Positions 42,415 to 51,458 of a stretch of 64,000 nucleotides of DNA are shown here, piece by piece. Source of the DNA: Anaerolineales bacterium (GTDB taxonomy: Bacteria; Chloroflexota; Anaerolineae; JAAEKA01); contig JACKBI010000016.1 of the NCBI GenBank assembly GCA_020634615.1, forward strand, positions 62,001 to 126,000, read 5' to 3'. The notes under the pieces are model-generated. The model was not told the DNA's origin. It made no database searches and worked only from the letters and a program-made list of their open reading frames with translations. Position numbers and translations under genes: made by a program. Within the stretch, counting starts at the first letter, position 1, and every line of letters starts with the position of its first letter.

Positions 42415-45400
42415 ATGAGCACCAATCCGCGCGAGAACCCCTACGTCGGCGCACGGCCCTACCAGCAGGGCGAGACGCTCTACGGGCGCAGCCGCGAGCA
42501 GCGGCGCTTGCTCAACCAGCTCATCGCCGACCGCATCGTGCTGCTCAACTCGCCTTCCGGCGCGGGCAAGACCTCGCTGATCCAGGCCGCGTTGATCCCT
42601 GACCTCGAGGCCGAGCACTTCCTGGTACTGCCCGTGGCGCGCGTCAACGCCGAGCTGCCCAAGGAGCTGGCCGGCCGCGCGGACGTCAACCGCTACCTGC
42701 TCAGCCTGCTGCTCAGCCTGGACGAAAAACCGACGCAAGGGGCAGAACCGACGCCGCTGGAGACGCTTGCCACGACCTCGCTGGACACCTACCTCACGAA
42801 GATCGAGGAAGCCAATCCGCAGCAGAGCATCGTCCTGATCGTCGACCAGTTCGAGGAGATCGTGACGGTCGATCCGACCGATGACGCGGGCCGCCAGGTG
42901 TTCTTCGACCAGTTGAGCGTGGCGCTGCGCAACCGGCGGCGCTGGGCGCTGTTCGCGATGCGCGAGGAGTTCGTGACGCGGCTGGACCCGTTGGTGCGCG
43001 CCGTTCCGACCCGCCTGGCCATGCGCTTCCGGCTGGAGCTGCTCAGCCCGGACGGCGCGCTGGAGGCGATCAAAGGTCCGCCCGGCCAGCAGGATGTCAC
43101 CTTCGACGACGAGGCCGCCCGACGCCTTGTTGACGACCTGCGCACGGTGCGCGTCCAGCAGGACGACGGCAGCTCCGTTGACACGCCCGGCAACTCGGTC
43201 GAGCCGGTGCAGTTGCAGGTCGTCTGCCAGCGGCTGTGGAGCGGGCTGCGCGCGGACGACATGACCATTGGCCTGGACGATGTCGAGGCGCTGGGCGATG
43301 TCAGCAAAGCGCTGGAGGGCTACTTCGATGAGCAGTTAGCCGCGGTCGCCGCCGGGCGGGTTGACCTGGAACGCACAATGCGCGACTGGTTCGAGACTCA
43401 GCTCATCACCGCGCAGGGTATCCGCACGCAGATCGCACAGGAGCCGGGCGCGACCCGCGGCCTGGACAACGCCGTGATCGAGCAACTGGTGCAACGCCGG
43501 CTGGTGCGCAGCGAGCGCCGCCGCGCCGTCAACTGGTACGAGCTGGCCCACGACCGGCTGATCCGCCCGGTACAGGCCAGCAACGCCGCCTGGCGACTGA
43601 CGCATCTGGCCGGCTGGCAGCAGCAGGCGATCCTGTGGGACGCGCAGGGCCGGCCGGCCGACCTTCTGCTCAGCGGCAGCAAGCTGGCTGAGGCTGAAAA
43701 GCAAGCTGCCAGTCATTCCGGCCCATTGGCAGCGCTCGACCGCGCCTTCATCGACGCCAGCCGCGACCGACGCCGCCAGCGCCGCCAGCGCGCCTCGCTG
43801 GGCGTCATCGGCGTGCTGCTGGTAGCCGCGATTGTCGTTGTAGGCTGGTTAGTCAACCGGTCCATTGCGCAGGAGCAAACGGCCGCGCTCAGGACCGAAA
43901 GCGCGCGCCTGGCCGCGCTGGGCGAAAGCCTGCAGTTCAGCGAACCTGATCTGGCCGTGTTGCTGATGAACGAGAGCGCTCATACCGTGCCCAGCCGGGA
44001 GTCCTTTGCTGCGGCGCTGGCTGTTCTCAATGCCAACCCGCGGCTGGCCAGGATGATTCGGCTGACAGACTTTGCTCGCCCCGATATCGCGATCGATGCG
44101 CATCTCGCTGTCCCGGCCCCGGCCTCGGCGGGCAGCACTGCAGTGAGCGCGGTCGCTGCCAGCCCGCGCGACTCAACTATCGCAGCGGCGAACGACAGCT
44201 CAGTGTATTTGATCGACCGCACCAGCGGCCAGTTGACCACAGACGCTCCCCTGGTGCTGGAGAGTGGCAGCGTCGTCGATCTTGCCTACAGCCCCGACGG
44301 CCGCTGGCTGGCAGCTTCCGGTTCGGACGGCGCGGTGACCCTCTGGGACCTGGACACCGCTCGGCATGAAAGACTGAGCTGGCAAGCTGTGTCAGGGACA
44401 ATCAACGACATCGTGTTCAGTCCAGCCGGCGACCAGTTGATAGTCGTCGGAAAGAACAACGTCACAAGTTGGCCTGTGAGCGAAAGCGGCGACTCCCAGG
44501 GCACGACGGTGATGGCGGGCGTCAACACCACCAGCGCGGCGGTCTCGCCCGACGGAAAGACCGTCGCGGTCGGCCATGACGACGGCACGGTGTCGCTGCT
44601 CAGTTCGACCAGCCGCACAGCGACAACGCTGAACGGGCCGGCAGGCCGCGTCAAGTCCGTGGCGTTCAGCCCCGACGGCGCCAGCGTCGCGGCGGCAATC
44701 CAGACCGACATCACCGACCTGGGACAGAGCACGGTGCTGGTGTGGCCGGCCGCGGGCGGCGAGCCGCTCAACCGCTTCGTCACCGAGACTGGAGCGGTCA
44801 ACAACATCGCCTTCGTGCAAAACGGCGAGGCGCTGGCGACAGCCGGTCGGGACAACCGCTTGTTGATCTGGGACCTGAGTTCCGGCCTGCCGCAGGATCC
44901 GCCGCTGGCCGGCCACCGCTCACAGGTGCTCGACCTGGCGTATGACCCCAACACGCAGACGCTGGTGTCAGGCGACGGCGCGGGACGGGTATTCATCTGG
45001 CGCTTCGACACGCCGAACCGGCTGGCGACGCCGCTGGTGGGCCACACCGATCAAGTCTACACGGCCGCGTTCAGCCCGGACGGGACGATGCTGGCCAGCG
45101 GCGGCAAGGATGGCGCGCTGCTCCTGTGGAATTTGAGCGACCGGACCTCACAGGTTCTCGGCAGTCACAACCCGTCGGTGCGAGTGGTGGCGTTCAGCCC
45201 TGACGGCGCACTGCTGGCCTCCGGTGGCACGGACGATATCAAGCTGTGGCAGCTCCAGCCCGAACCGCAGTTGCTGACGACGTTGACCGGTCCTGGTGCA
45301 GAGTCGCTGGCCGACCTGACGTTTTCCTACGACAGCCAACTCCTCGCCAGCGCGGACAGAACGGATGGCGCGATCTATCTTTGGAATGTGAAAGATGCGT

Positions 45401-46041
45401 CGCCTCAGTCCCGGCGATTGGCGACCGACACACCGGGTCCCATGGCTCTTGCGTTCACCCATGATAACGCGACGCTCTACGCCGGCGACAGCCAGGGGTC
45501 AGTGACAGGTTATGACGCCAGCAATGGTGTTGAAAAACAGCGGGTTCAGAGCGAACCGGGCGTGCCGGTGCTCGACATTGCCATCAGGCCGGATGACCAG
45601 CTTCTTGCCGCGGCCAGCGCCAACAGTGCCATCTACATGTGGAGTCTCGACTCTGGTGCAGCCTACGGCATCGGACTGCTGGCCGGCCACAGTCTGCCGG
45701 TCACCGGTTTGGCGTTCGACGCCGACGGTAGCCTGTTGGCATCGGTCAGCCACGACGGCAAATTGATTCTGTGGAACATGTGGACTGAGCAGCCGTTGGC
45801 GGAGTTTCGCGGCCACGAGGGACCCATCAACGGCGTTGCGTTCAGCTCCGACGGTGAGCGGGTTGCCACAGCCGGCGACGACCACCGTGTGCTGCTGTGG
45901 CCGGCTACCCTGGAACAGTGGGACGAGGCCGCCTGCCAGCTCGCTGCGCGTTACTTCACGGCGGACGAGATCGACCGCTATTTCGTCTGGGGAACCACGC
46001 CGCTGGCGTGCGCCAGTATGGCGCCGACTCCCACGCCGTGA
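42415..46041 (+). CDS. nSTAND1 NTPase with transmembrane helix and WD40 propellers (1,208 aa)
   Basis: The N-terminus NPYVGARPYQQGE..YGR is the usual opening of nSTAND1 proteins. Walker A is SPSGAGKT (46-53) and Walker B is IVLIVDQFEE (139-148). The winged-helix region ends with the family motif NWYELAHDRLIRPV near 375. A single membrane helix lies at about 461-484 (VIGVLLVAAIVVVGWLV), followed by an Arg/Glu-rich coiled segment. Residues about 572-1172 hold WD40 repeats with the pattern AFSPDG..LASGG.DG.L.LW, enough for two seven-bladed propellers. The NTPase is probably cytoplasmic and the WD40 part outside, making it a membrane sensor. It has no effector domain of its own, so it probably signals to a neighbouring protease. 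The next gene follows after 70 bp. Confidence 0.88.
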   Translation: MSTNPRENPYVGARPYQQGETLYGRSREQRRLLNQLIADRIVLLNSPSGAGKTSLIQAALIPDLEAEHFLVLPVARVNAELPKELAGRADVNRYLLSLLLSLDEKPTQGAEPTPLETLATTSLDTYLTKIEEANPQQSIVLIVDQFEEIVTVDPTDDAGRQVFFDQLSVALRNRRRWALFAMREEFVTRLDPLVRAVPTRLAMRFRLELLSPDGALEAIKGPPGQQDVTFDDEAARRLVDDLRTVRVQQDDGSSVDTPGNSVEPVQLQVVCQRLWSGLRADDMTIGLDDVEALGDVSKALEGYFDEQLAAVAAGRVDLERTMRDWFETQLITAQGIRTQIAQEPGATRGLDNAVIEQLVQRRLVRSERRRAVNWYELAHDRLIRPVQASNAAWRLTHLAGWQQQAILWDAQGRPADLLLSGSKLAEAEKQAASHSGPLAALDRAFIDASRDRRRQRRQRASLGVIGVLLVAAIVVVGWLVNRSIAQEQTAALRTESARLAALGESLQFSEPDLAVLLMNESAHTVPSRESFAAALAVLNANPRLARMIRLTDFARPDIAIDAHLAVPAPASAGSTAVSAVAASPRDSTIAAANDSSVYLIDRTSGQLTTDAPLVLESGSVVDLAYSPDGRWLAASGSDGAVTLWDLDTARHERLSWQAVSGTINDIVFSPAGDQLIVVGKNNVTSWPVSESGDSQGTTVMAGVNTTSAAVSPDGKTVAVGHDDGTVSLLSSTSRTATTLNGPAGRVKSVAFSPDGASVAAAIQTDITDLGQSTVLVWPAAGGEPLNRFVTETGAVNNIAFVQNGEALATAGRDNRLLIWDLSSGLPQDPPLAGHRSQVLDLAYDPNTQTLVSGDGAGRVFIWRFDTPNRLATPLVGHTDQVYTAAFSPDGTMLASGGKDGALLLWNLSDRTSQVLGSHNPSVRVVAFSPDGALLASGGTDDIKLWQLQPEPQLLTTLTGPGAESLADLTFSYDSQLLASADRTDGAIYLWNVKDASPQSRRLATDTPGPMALAFTHDNATLYAGDSQGSVTGYDASNGVEKQRVQSEPGVPVLDIAIRPDDQLLAAASANSAIYMWSLDSGAAYGIGLLAGHSLPVTGLAFDADGSLLASVSHDGKLILWNMWTEQPLAEFRGHEGPINGVAFSSDGERVATAGDDHRVLLWPATLEQWDEAACQLAARYFTADEIDRYFVWGTTPLACASMAPTPTP

Positions 46042-46054
46042 GGCCACGCTGAAA

Positions 46055-46084
46055 TTGACTTCCTCCCTGCGTTTAACGTAATGA
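46055..46084 (+). promoter_or_regulatory. Candidate promoter and strong RBS for the PPC-domain gene
   Basis: TTGACT (46055-46060), an 18-bp spacer and TAATGA (46079-46084). AAGGAGGAG follows at 46099-46107, just before the ATG at 46112. The RBS is one of the strongest in the window, so high expression is plausible. Confidence 0.5.
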
Positions 46085-46111
46085 GGCACGACCGTACAAG
46101 GAGGAGAAACC

Positions 46112-47761
46112 ATGAAACAACGACATCCAACCTCAACGCTGCGTCTGGCAGCCGGCGCCGCCATTCTGACGTTGGCGCTGCTGGGTTTGCTGGGCATGGC
46201 GAGCGCACGTCCCAGCGAGGCCAACGGCCCGGACGCGCAGATCACGATGTTGGCCAATCCGAACCTCGGGGTGATACTCAACCTCGTGGCCACGCCGACC
46301 CCCGCGCCCTTCGACCTGACGGGCGTCCTGATCGATCCCAACCTGAACGTGCGTCCCTTCATCACCGTGCCGCCGCTGCTGGCAGTTCCGACGGTGAGCG
46401 TGACGCCTGAACCGTGCGGTCAGGCCATCACGCTGGGCAAGGCGGTGAACGGCACGTTGAGCGGCGGCGGGCAGCGCTGCGAGCACACCTTCGCGGGCCG
46501 GGCTGGCCAGACGGTCAATATCGCCATGCGCCGCACCGGCGGCAGCATCGACCCGCTGATCGAACTGCGCGGGCCGGACGGCTACCGCATCGCGTCCGAC
46601 GACGACAGCGACGGCCGGCTCAACAGCGCGCTGCGCGGCTACACGCTGGAGCAGTCGGGCACGTATATCGTGGTCGCCCGCTCCTTCGACCCGGCGGCCA
46701 GCGGCGCGTACCAACTGAGCGTCGGCGCGGGCCGTCCCAGCCAGCCGGCCGGTGCAGCCCTGCCCGGCGCAGACGAGGTTGTCTGCACCGGCGCGCTGGA
46801 CTACGGAAAGAAGGTCGAAGGCCAGGTTCCCTTCCCCGGCGCTGAATGCTGGTACACCTTCGACGGCGCGCGCGGCGACACGGTCGCGCTGTATCTGAAG
46901 GCCCTGGATGATGGTCCGCTGCCGGAGATGCAGTTGCTGGACACGCGCGGCCGGATCGTTGCGGGCAGCGAGACACAGCCGGACGACAGCACGTTGGTCA
47001 CATCCGGTCTGCTGCTGCCGGCCAACGGCAGCTACACGATCGTGCTGGCCGACACCAGCGACACGGGCACGACACCCTTCGAGCTCAGCATCGTGCGCCA
47101 GGATCCGTGCAAGGATGTGGCGTCGTACGGCCCGTTGCGCTTCGAGATCTCGGACGACAACCCGGTCTGCGCCGTCGCGCTGCTGGACCCGATTGCCTAC
47201 TACTCCACCACCACGGTCAGGCCGGTCAGCGGCGACATACAGCCACTGGTGCAGTTCTACGGGCCCAATGGCGAGCTGCTGGAGGAGTATGTCTCCGACG
47301 GCACATCGCACCGGACGCCGCTCAACACCTGGACTGTGGTAATCCAGGGGCTGGACGGCACGACAGGCGTGATAGATCTCCAGATCAGCAGCGGCGCGCA
47401 ATATCTGCTGACCACCGAATTCTGCGGCGGCAGCATCTCGTCCGGTCGGTTTATCCGCGACACTCTGGGACTGTTCGGGCCGACCTGCTCCTACACCTTC
47501 GACGGCAATGCCGGCGACATCGTAACCATTCGCATGACACGCCAGGGCGGCGCCAGCAACGAACTGGACACCTACCTGACGCTGCTGGACCCCGACGACA
47601 ACCCGGAGACATCCGACGACGACGGCGGCCTGCCGCCGACCAACAGCCTGATCAAGAACTACGAACTGCAAACGACCGGTCGCTACACCATCGCCGCCGG
47701 CTCTTACAACGATGCTACCACGGGACCGTTCTACCTGACGTTCTGGCAACGCAGCCCGTAG
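46112..47761 (+). CDS. Secreted protein with four PPC-like beta domains (549 aa)
   Basis: A signal peptide covers about residues 10-34 (hydrophobic AAILTLALLGLLG, ending MASARPSEA). Four related domains follow at about 100-205, 222-330, 331-430 and 435-546. They have the pre-peptidase C-terminal (PPC) signature: G..V.G.L...G..C..TF.G..G..V.I.M, then DP.IEL.GPDG and a final Y.L.V. Cysteine pairs recur in each (C-Q-A-I, C-E-H-T-F; C-T-G, C-W-Y-T-F; C-G-G, C-S-Y-T-F). No catalytic domain is present. Lying right after the membrane nSTAND-WD40 gene, it may be the exported partner or ligand of the WD40 part; this is inference. It could also be an unrelated adhesion protein. Confidence 0.8.
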   Translation: MKQRHPTSTLRLAAGAAILTLALLGLLGMASARPSEANGPDAQITMLANPNLGVILNLVATPTPAPFDLTGVLIDPNLNVRPFITVPPLLAVPTVSVTPEPCGQAITLGKAVNGTLSGGGQRCEHTFAGRAGQTVNIAMRRTGGSIDPLIELRGPDGYRIASDDDSDGRLNSALRGYTLEQSGTYIVVARSFDPAASGAYQLSVGAGRPSQPAGAALPGADEVVCTGALDYGKKVEGQVPFPGAECWYTFDGARGDTVALYLKALDDGPLPEMQLLDTRGRIVAGSETQPDDSTLVTSGLLLPANGSYTIVLADTSDTGTTPFELSIVRQDPCKDVASYGPLRFEISDDNPVCAVALLDPIAYYSTTTVRPVSGDIQPLVQFYGPNGELLEEYVSDGTSHRTPLNTWTVVIQGLDGTTGVIDLQISSGAQYLLTTEFCGGSISSGRFIRDTLGLFGPTCSYTFDGNAGDIVTIRMTRQGGASNELDTYLTLLDPDDNPETSDDDGGLPPTNSLIKNYELQTTGRYTIAAGSYNDATTGPFYLTFWQRSP

Positions 47762-47774
47762 AAGCCCTCGTTCC

Positions 47775-47860
47775 GACTTCGGAAATCGCCGGGTCAACAA
47801 GAGGACTTGCCCAAAGCGTTGCAGGCGGGTCACGACCAGCAGTCGGCGATTTCCGAAGTC
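47775..47860. repeat. Solitary REP unit with compensatory changes
   Basis: Ends GACTTCGGAAATCGCC and GGCGATTTCCGAAGTC match those of the RAYT-flanking units except for one G-to-A and the matching C-to-T, so the stem is kept. Length is 86 nt against 84. It lies between the PPC and CHAT-NACHT genes, 10 kb from the RAYT. Confidence 0.8.
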
Positions 47861-47891
47861 GTTGCACCAACGTCCACATCATCGCACCACT

Positions 47892-50800
47892 ATGACCAAC
47901 TCAACCCACGCTGATCTTGAGATCCGTATCGGTGAGCGCAGGGAAGCCGGCTATCCGGTCGAGCTCTCGCTCAACAATCAACGCATGTTCCGCGGCGGGT
48001 ACATTTCGCCGGAGGTGGCCAACTGGACGCCGCCGCGGCTGGATGCGGAAGCCGGCCGCGAATTGTTCAGCATGCTGGTGCAGGACGACCTGGTGCGCGG
48101 CGCATGGAACATGGTGCGCGGCGCAAGCCCCCAGCGACGAATCCGGCTCAGCATCGACAGCACCGCACCCGAGCTGTACAAGATTCCGTGGGAGTTGATG
48201 CAAGAGGTCGGTGACGGCGGCATCGGCGTCAGCCTGGCTGCCAGCGACGCGACACCCTTCTCGCGCTTCATCGCATTGCCGCAGGCCTACGGCGAACCGC
48301 TGCGGGCCTATCCCCTCAGAATCGTGGTTGCCGTGGCCAGCCCGTCGAACCTCAAGGACTATCCCGGCGGATTGGTGGAGATCGATGCAGACCGGGAGTG
48401 GGACTCCATCCAGTCAGAGCTAGAGGGCTTGCCGGTAGAGTTGATCCGCATTCCGCAGCCGTGCACACTGGAGGCCATCGACGACGCCCTGAGCAACGGG
48501 GCACATGCCCTGCATCTGATCGCACACGGAACGCTGAGCCGCCAGGGGCGGGCCGTCATTCTGCTGGCCAACCGCAACAACCAGGTGCGCCACGTCTACG
48601 CCGACGAGGACGCCACCCTGCTGGCGCTGCACGCACGCGACACGGACAGCCGGCCCGATGCGTTGCGGCTGATCTTCCTGGCCAGTTGCCAGAGCGCTAC
48701 CGCCGACCCGACCGACGCCTTCCGCTCCTTTGCGCCACGGCTGGTGCAGGCAGGCGTCCCGGCCGTGGTGGCCATGCAGGACCTTGTGCCTGTGGATACC
48801 GCGCGCGCCTTCACGAAGGCATTCTATCGCCAGCTCATGCGCCACGGGGAGGTCGATCTGGCTACCAATCAGGCGCGGGCGTCGCTGCTGGCAGGCCAGT
48901 GGCCGGCGGCGCATGTGCCGGTGCTGTTCATGCGCCTGACCGACGGTCAACTGCTTGCCTCCAATCCGGCCCGCACGGCGCTGGAAAACACGCTGGCCGA
49001 TGCGCGATTCGCCTTCTTCGACCCTATCGACGGCGACTACGTGCCCTTGCCGGTGGAGGCCGTCCATGTCACCGGTCATCAGGACGTCGCCCAGTTTCAA
49101 GGGTCCGATGGCGAGTCGACGGCGTCCATCGACATCTGGGACGCCGTCGAAGAAGTGCTCACTGACCATGTGCCGCACGACGGGCACACGGTTGAACGAC
49201 GCGTGCTCGCCCTGCTGGGCGGCTATGGCAGCAACCGCGGCACGCAGTTGAAGCGGATCGTATGGAACACGGCACGGTTGTCGCTGGAGGGCAGCAACGG
49301 GGCGTTCGTGCTGCCCGTCTTTGTCGACCTGGAGTCAAAGTCCAATACCGCGCTGGCTGACCCGGAGTCCATCGAGAAGCTGGTAATCGAAAGTTTGAAC
49401 GAGGTCTGGCCAGGCACGCGAGTCAATATCCAGCAACTTCTGGCAGGTCAGGAGCCTGTGCTGCGCTTTGTGTTCAACACCGACGACAGCCTGCCGGAAC
49501 GCGAGCAGGCTGCATGGATCGATCGCGTACGCCTGTTCATCAACCGGCACCCGCAGCATCAGTACGTGGTTGGCGCGAATCTGGAGGCATTCGATGATCG
49601 CTGGTTTGCCGGGCTTGACCAGCACCTGTTGATCTTGCAACCGATGGTGCGCCGGCGTATCCGCCATTTCCTGCAACACTTGCCCGCGGATGACCCTGGC
49701 GGCCTGCCGCTGCTCGAACGTCTCGACCGTTACGGCATCTACGACCTGGCCGCTGTACCCTGGTTCATGGTGAAACTGCTGGAGCACGCACGCGCCGGCA
49801 CCTATCCAGAGTCGCGCACGCAGATGCTTGGCAAGATCGTGGACGACGCGGTGAGCGGTGTCGTGGACCGCCTGGCGGCCGGCAGTCTCTCGCCTACGCT
49901 CAACCGCCAGGGGCTGCACCGGCACGTCGATCAGATACTGAATGCGCTGGCCTGGCGTCTGCAAACGGCGCGAATGCGCGAGCTTTCGCTGGCCGATGCC
50001 TTCGAAATCATGAAGCAGGTGCGCGGCGACCGCGAGTACAGCCTTGAGCGGATGGTCGAGGCGCTGATCGACAAACGGCTGCTCACAACTTACGGCGTCG
50101 ACTCGCTGCGCTTCGCATACAGCCTCATTCAGGCCTATTGCTGTGCCCGCGAGATCATCGCCCGGCCCGATCGCGAGGCATCGCTGGACGACATCACCTC
50201 GACGCTGGGCCGCCTGTCCCGATTGCACTGGTGGGAGGAAACGCTGGTGTTCAGCGCCGGCATTTTGGCGGGCGACATCAACGCGGTCGCTCCGTTTCTG
50301 GAGATCATGGTCTACGGTATGAACCTGCTGGAGAGCGAGCGGACCTTCCTGGCCGCGCGCTGTCTGTCGGAGGCCGCCAGCCAGCCGCCGCCACCTGAGA
50401 TCGCCAGCCTCAACGACACCGTGACCTCAGCCCTGATCTGGCGCCTGCAAAGCGGCAACGAACCCAACTCGACGCAACGCAGCCGAGCCGCCGAGCTGCT
50501 GGGTCAAATTGCCAGCCCCAGCGCAGTGGAGCAACTGGCCAGCACTGCCTATTTCCAGACACGGCTGGACCGCCGCGGCGGATCGGCCTATGACTACAGC
50601 AATGTACGTATGGCAGCCATCATCGGTCTGCTGCGTATGAGCGAGACCGACCAGGAGGAACTGCTGGCCGGCATCGATCTGGTGCTGTCCGAACTGCTCT
50701 ATCTCTGGCAGTCGCGCGACGTGCCCTTGCTGATCGAGTGGCTCGACCAGAATGTCAACACGAGCGCACAAGGTCTGGCGGCCATGGCGCTGGGCGATCT

Positions 50801-51458
50801 GCACATGCAGTTGAAGCTCTCACCGGAAGATCAGCCGGCAGCCAAACAGGCCATCGATGCGCTGGCCTGCAAGTTTCTGACCGGCGAAATGGATGAGGCA
50901 ACTCATTGGGCGGTTGCTTATGCGCTGGCGACCGTCGATCTGCCGACCGTACGCCAGGCCGTGCTGATCCCCTTCGTGACCAACCTGGACGGCTTGCTGC
51001 GGCCGGCCGAAGAGGGGCTGCAACAACTAAAATGTCTGGCCTACCTGATCGGGCTGGTACGCTGGCAGGATCAGCAGGCGCGGACCTTCCTGCTGGAACG
51101 TTGCATACGCGATACCACCGACGCAAACCTGATCGCTGTCGCCATCGACTCGCTGGCCAGGCTGGCTGACACGCGCGACCGACCGCTGATGGAAGCGATC
51201 GCGCTGGGCCGGCCACCGGCCGAAGCCGCGCCCAGTTTTGCAGGTCTCAGCGCATACAACCAGAACTATCTGCGACGCAAGGCTATCGAGGCGCTGACCA
51301 GCCTGGGCAACGAAGCGAGTCTGGCCAACCTGCGCCAGCATCGCGGCGATCGGGCCGGCTGGAACCAGGAACTGGAGCAGGCGCTCTACCGCACCAGTGA
51401 GGAAATCTTCTGGCGGCAGTACCGCGACGATGGGTTAGCACTGCGAGGCAAGCCGTGA
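47892..51458 (+). CDS. CHAT protease fused to a degenerate NACHT module and HEAT-like repeats (1,188 aa)
   Basis: The start at 47892 is taken because its second codon begins the conserved THADLEIRI opening seen also in the CHAT-SIR2 protein; an ATG at 47862 would add 10 residues, and no clear RBS decides. The CHAT domain (about 140-365) has H212 (LHLIAHGTLS) and C266 (IFLASCQSA). Residues about 435-760 follow the NACHT layout: LALLGGYGSNRG where a P-loop should be, FVLPVFVDL, VFNTDDSLPE where Walker B should be, LFINRHPQHQYVVGAN, and a helical domain ending FAYSLIQAYCCAREI. The P-loop lysine and the Walker B acids are missing, so nucleotide hydrolysis is unlikely. Residues about 830-1170 are HEAT/Armadillo-like helices. 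The stop overlaps the next start (GTGA), so the two are translationally coupled. Confidence 0.82.
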   Translation: MTNSTHADLEIRIGERREAGYPVELSLNNQRMFRGGYISPEVANWTPPRLDAEAGRELFSMLVQDDLVRGAWNMVRGASPQRRIRLSIDSTAPELYKIPWELMQEVGDGGIGVSLAASDATPFSRFIALPQAYGEPLRAYPLRIVVAVASPSNLKDYPGGLVEIDADREWDSIQSELEGLPVELIRIPQPCTLEAIDDALSNGAHALHLIAHGTLSRQGRAVILLANRNNQVRHVYADEDATLLALHARDTDSRPDALRLIFLASCQSATADPTDAFRSFAPRLVQAGVPAVVAMQDLVPVDTARAFTKAFYRQLMRHGEVDLATNQARASLLAGQWPAAHVPVLFMRLTDGQLLASNPARTALENTLADARFAFFDPIDGDYVPLPVEAVHVTGHQDVAQFQGSDGESTASIDIWDAVEEVLTDHVPHDGHTVERRVLALLGGYGSNRGTQLKRIVWNTARLSLEGSNGAFVLPVFVDLESKSNTALADPESIEKLVIESLNEVWPGTRVNIQQLLAGQEPVLRFVFNTDDSLPEREQAAWIDRVRLFINRHPQHQYVVGANLEAFDDRWFAGLDQHLLILQPMVRRRIRHFLQHLPADDPGGLPLLERLDRYGIYDLAAVPWFMVKLLEHARAGTYPESRTQMLGKIVDDAVSGVVDRLAAGSLSPTLNRQGLHRHVDQILNALAWRLQTARMRELSLADAFEIMKQVRGDREYSLERMVEALIDKRLLTTYGVDSLRFAYSLIQAYCCAREIIARPDREASLDDITSTLGRLSRLHWWEETLVFSAGILAGDINAVAPFLEIMVYGMNLLESERTFLAARCLSEAASQPPPPEIASLNDTVTSALIWRLQSGNEPNSTQRSRAAELLGQIASPSAVEQLASTAYFQTRLDRRGGSAYDYSNVRMAAIIGLLRMSETDQEELLAGIDLVLSELLYLWQSRDVPLLIEWLDQNVNTSAQGLAAMALGDLHMQLKLSPEDQPAAKQAIDALACKFLTGEMDEATHWAVAYALATVDLPTVRQAVLIPFVTNLDGLLRPAEEGLQQLKCLAYLIGLVRWQDQQARTFLLERCIRDTTDANLIAVAIDSLARLADTRDRPLMEAIALGRPPAEAAPSFAGLSAYNQNYLRRKAIEALTSLGNEASLANLRQHRGDRAGWNQELEQALYRTSEEIFWRQYRDDGLALRGKP

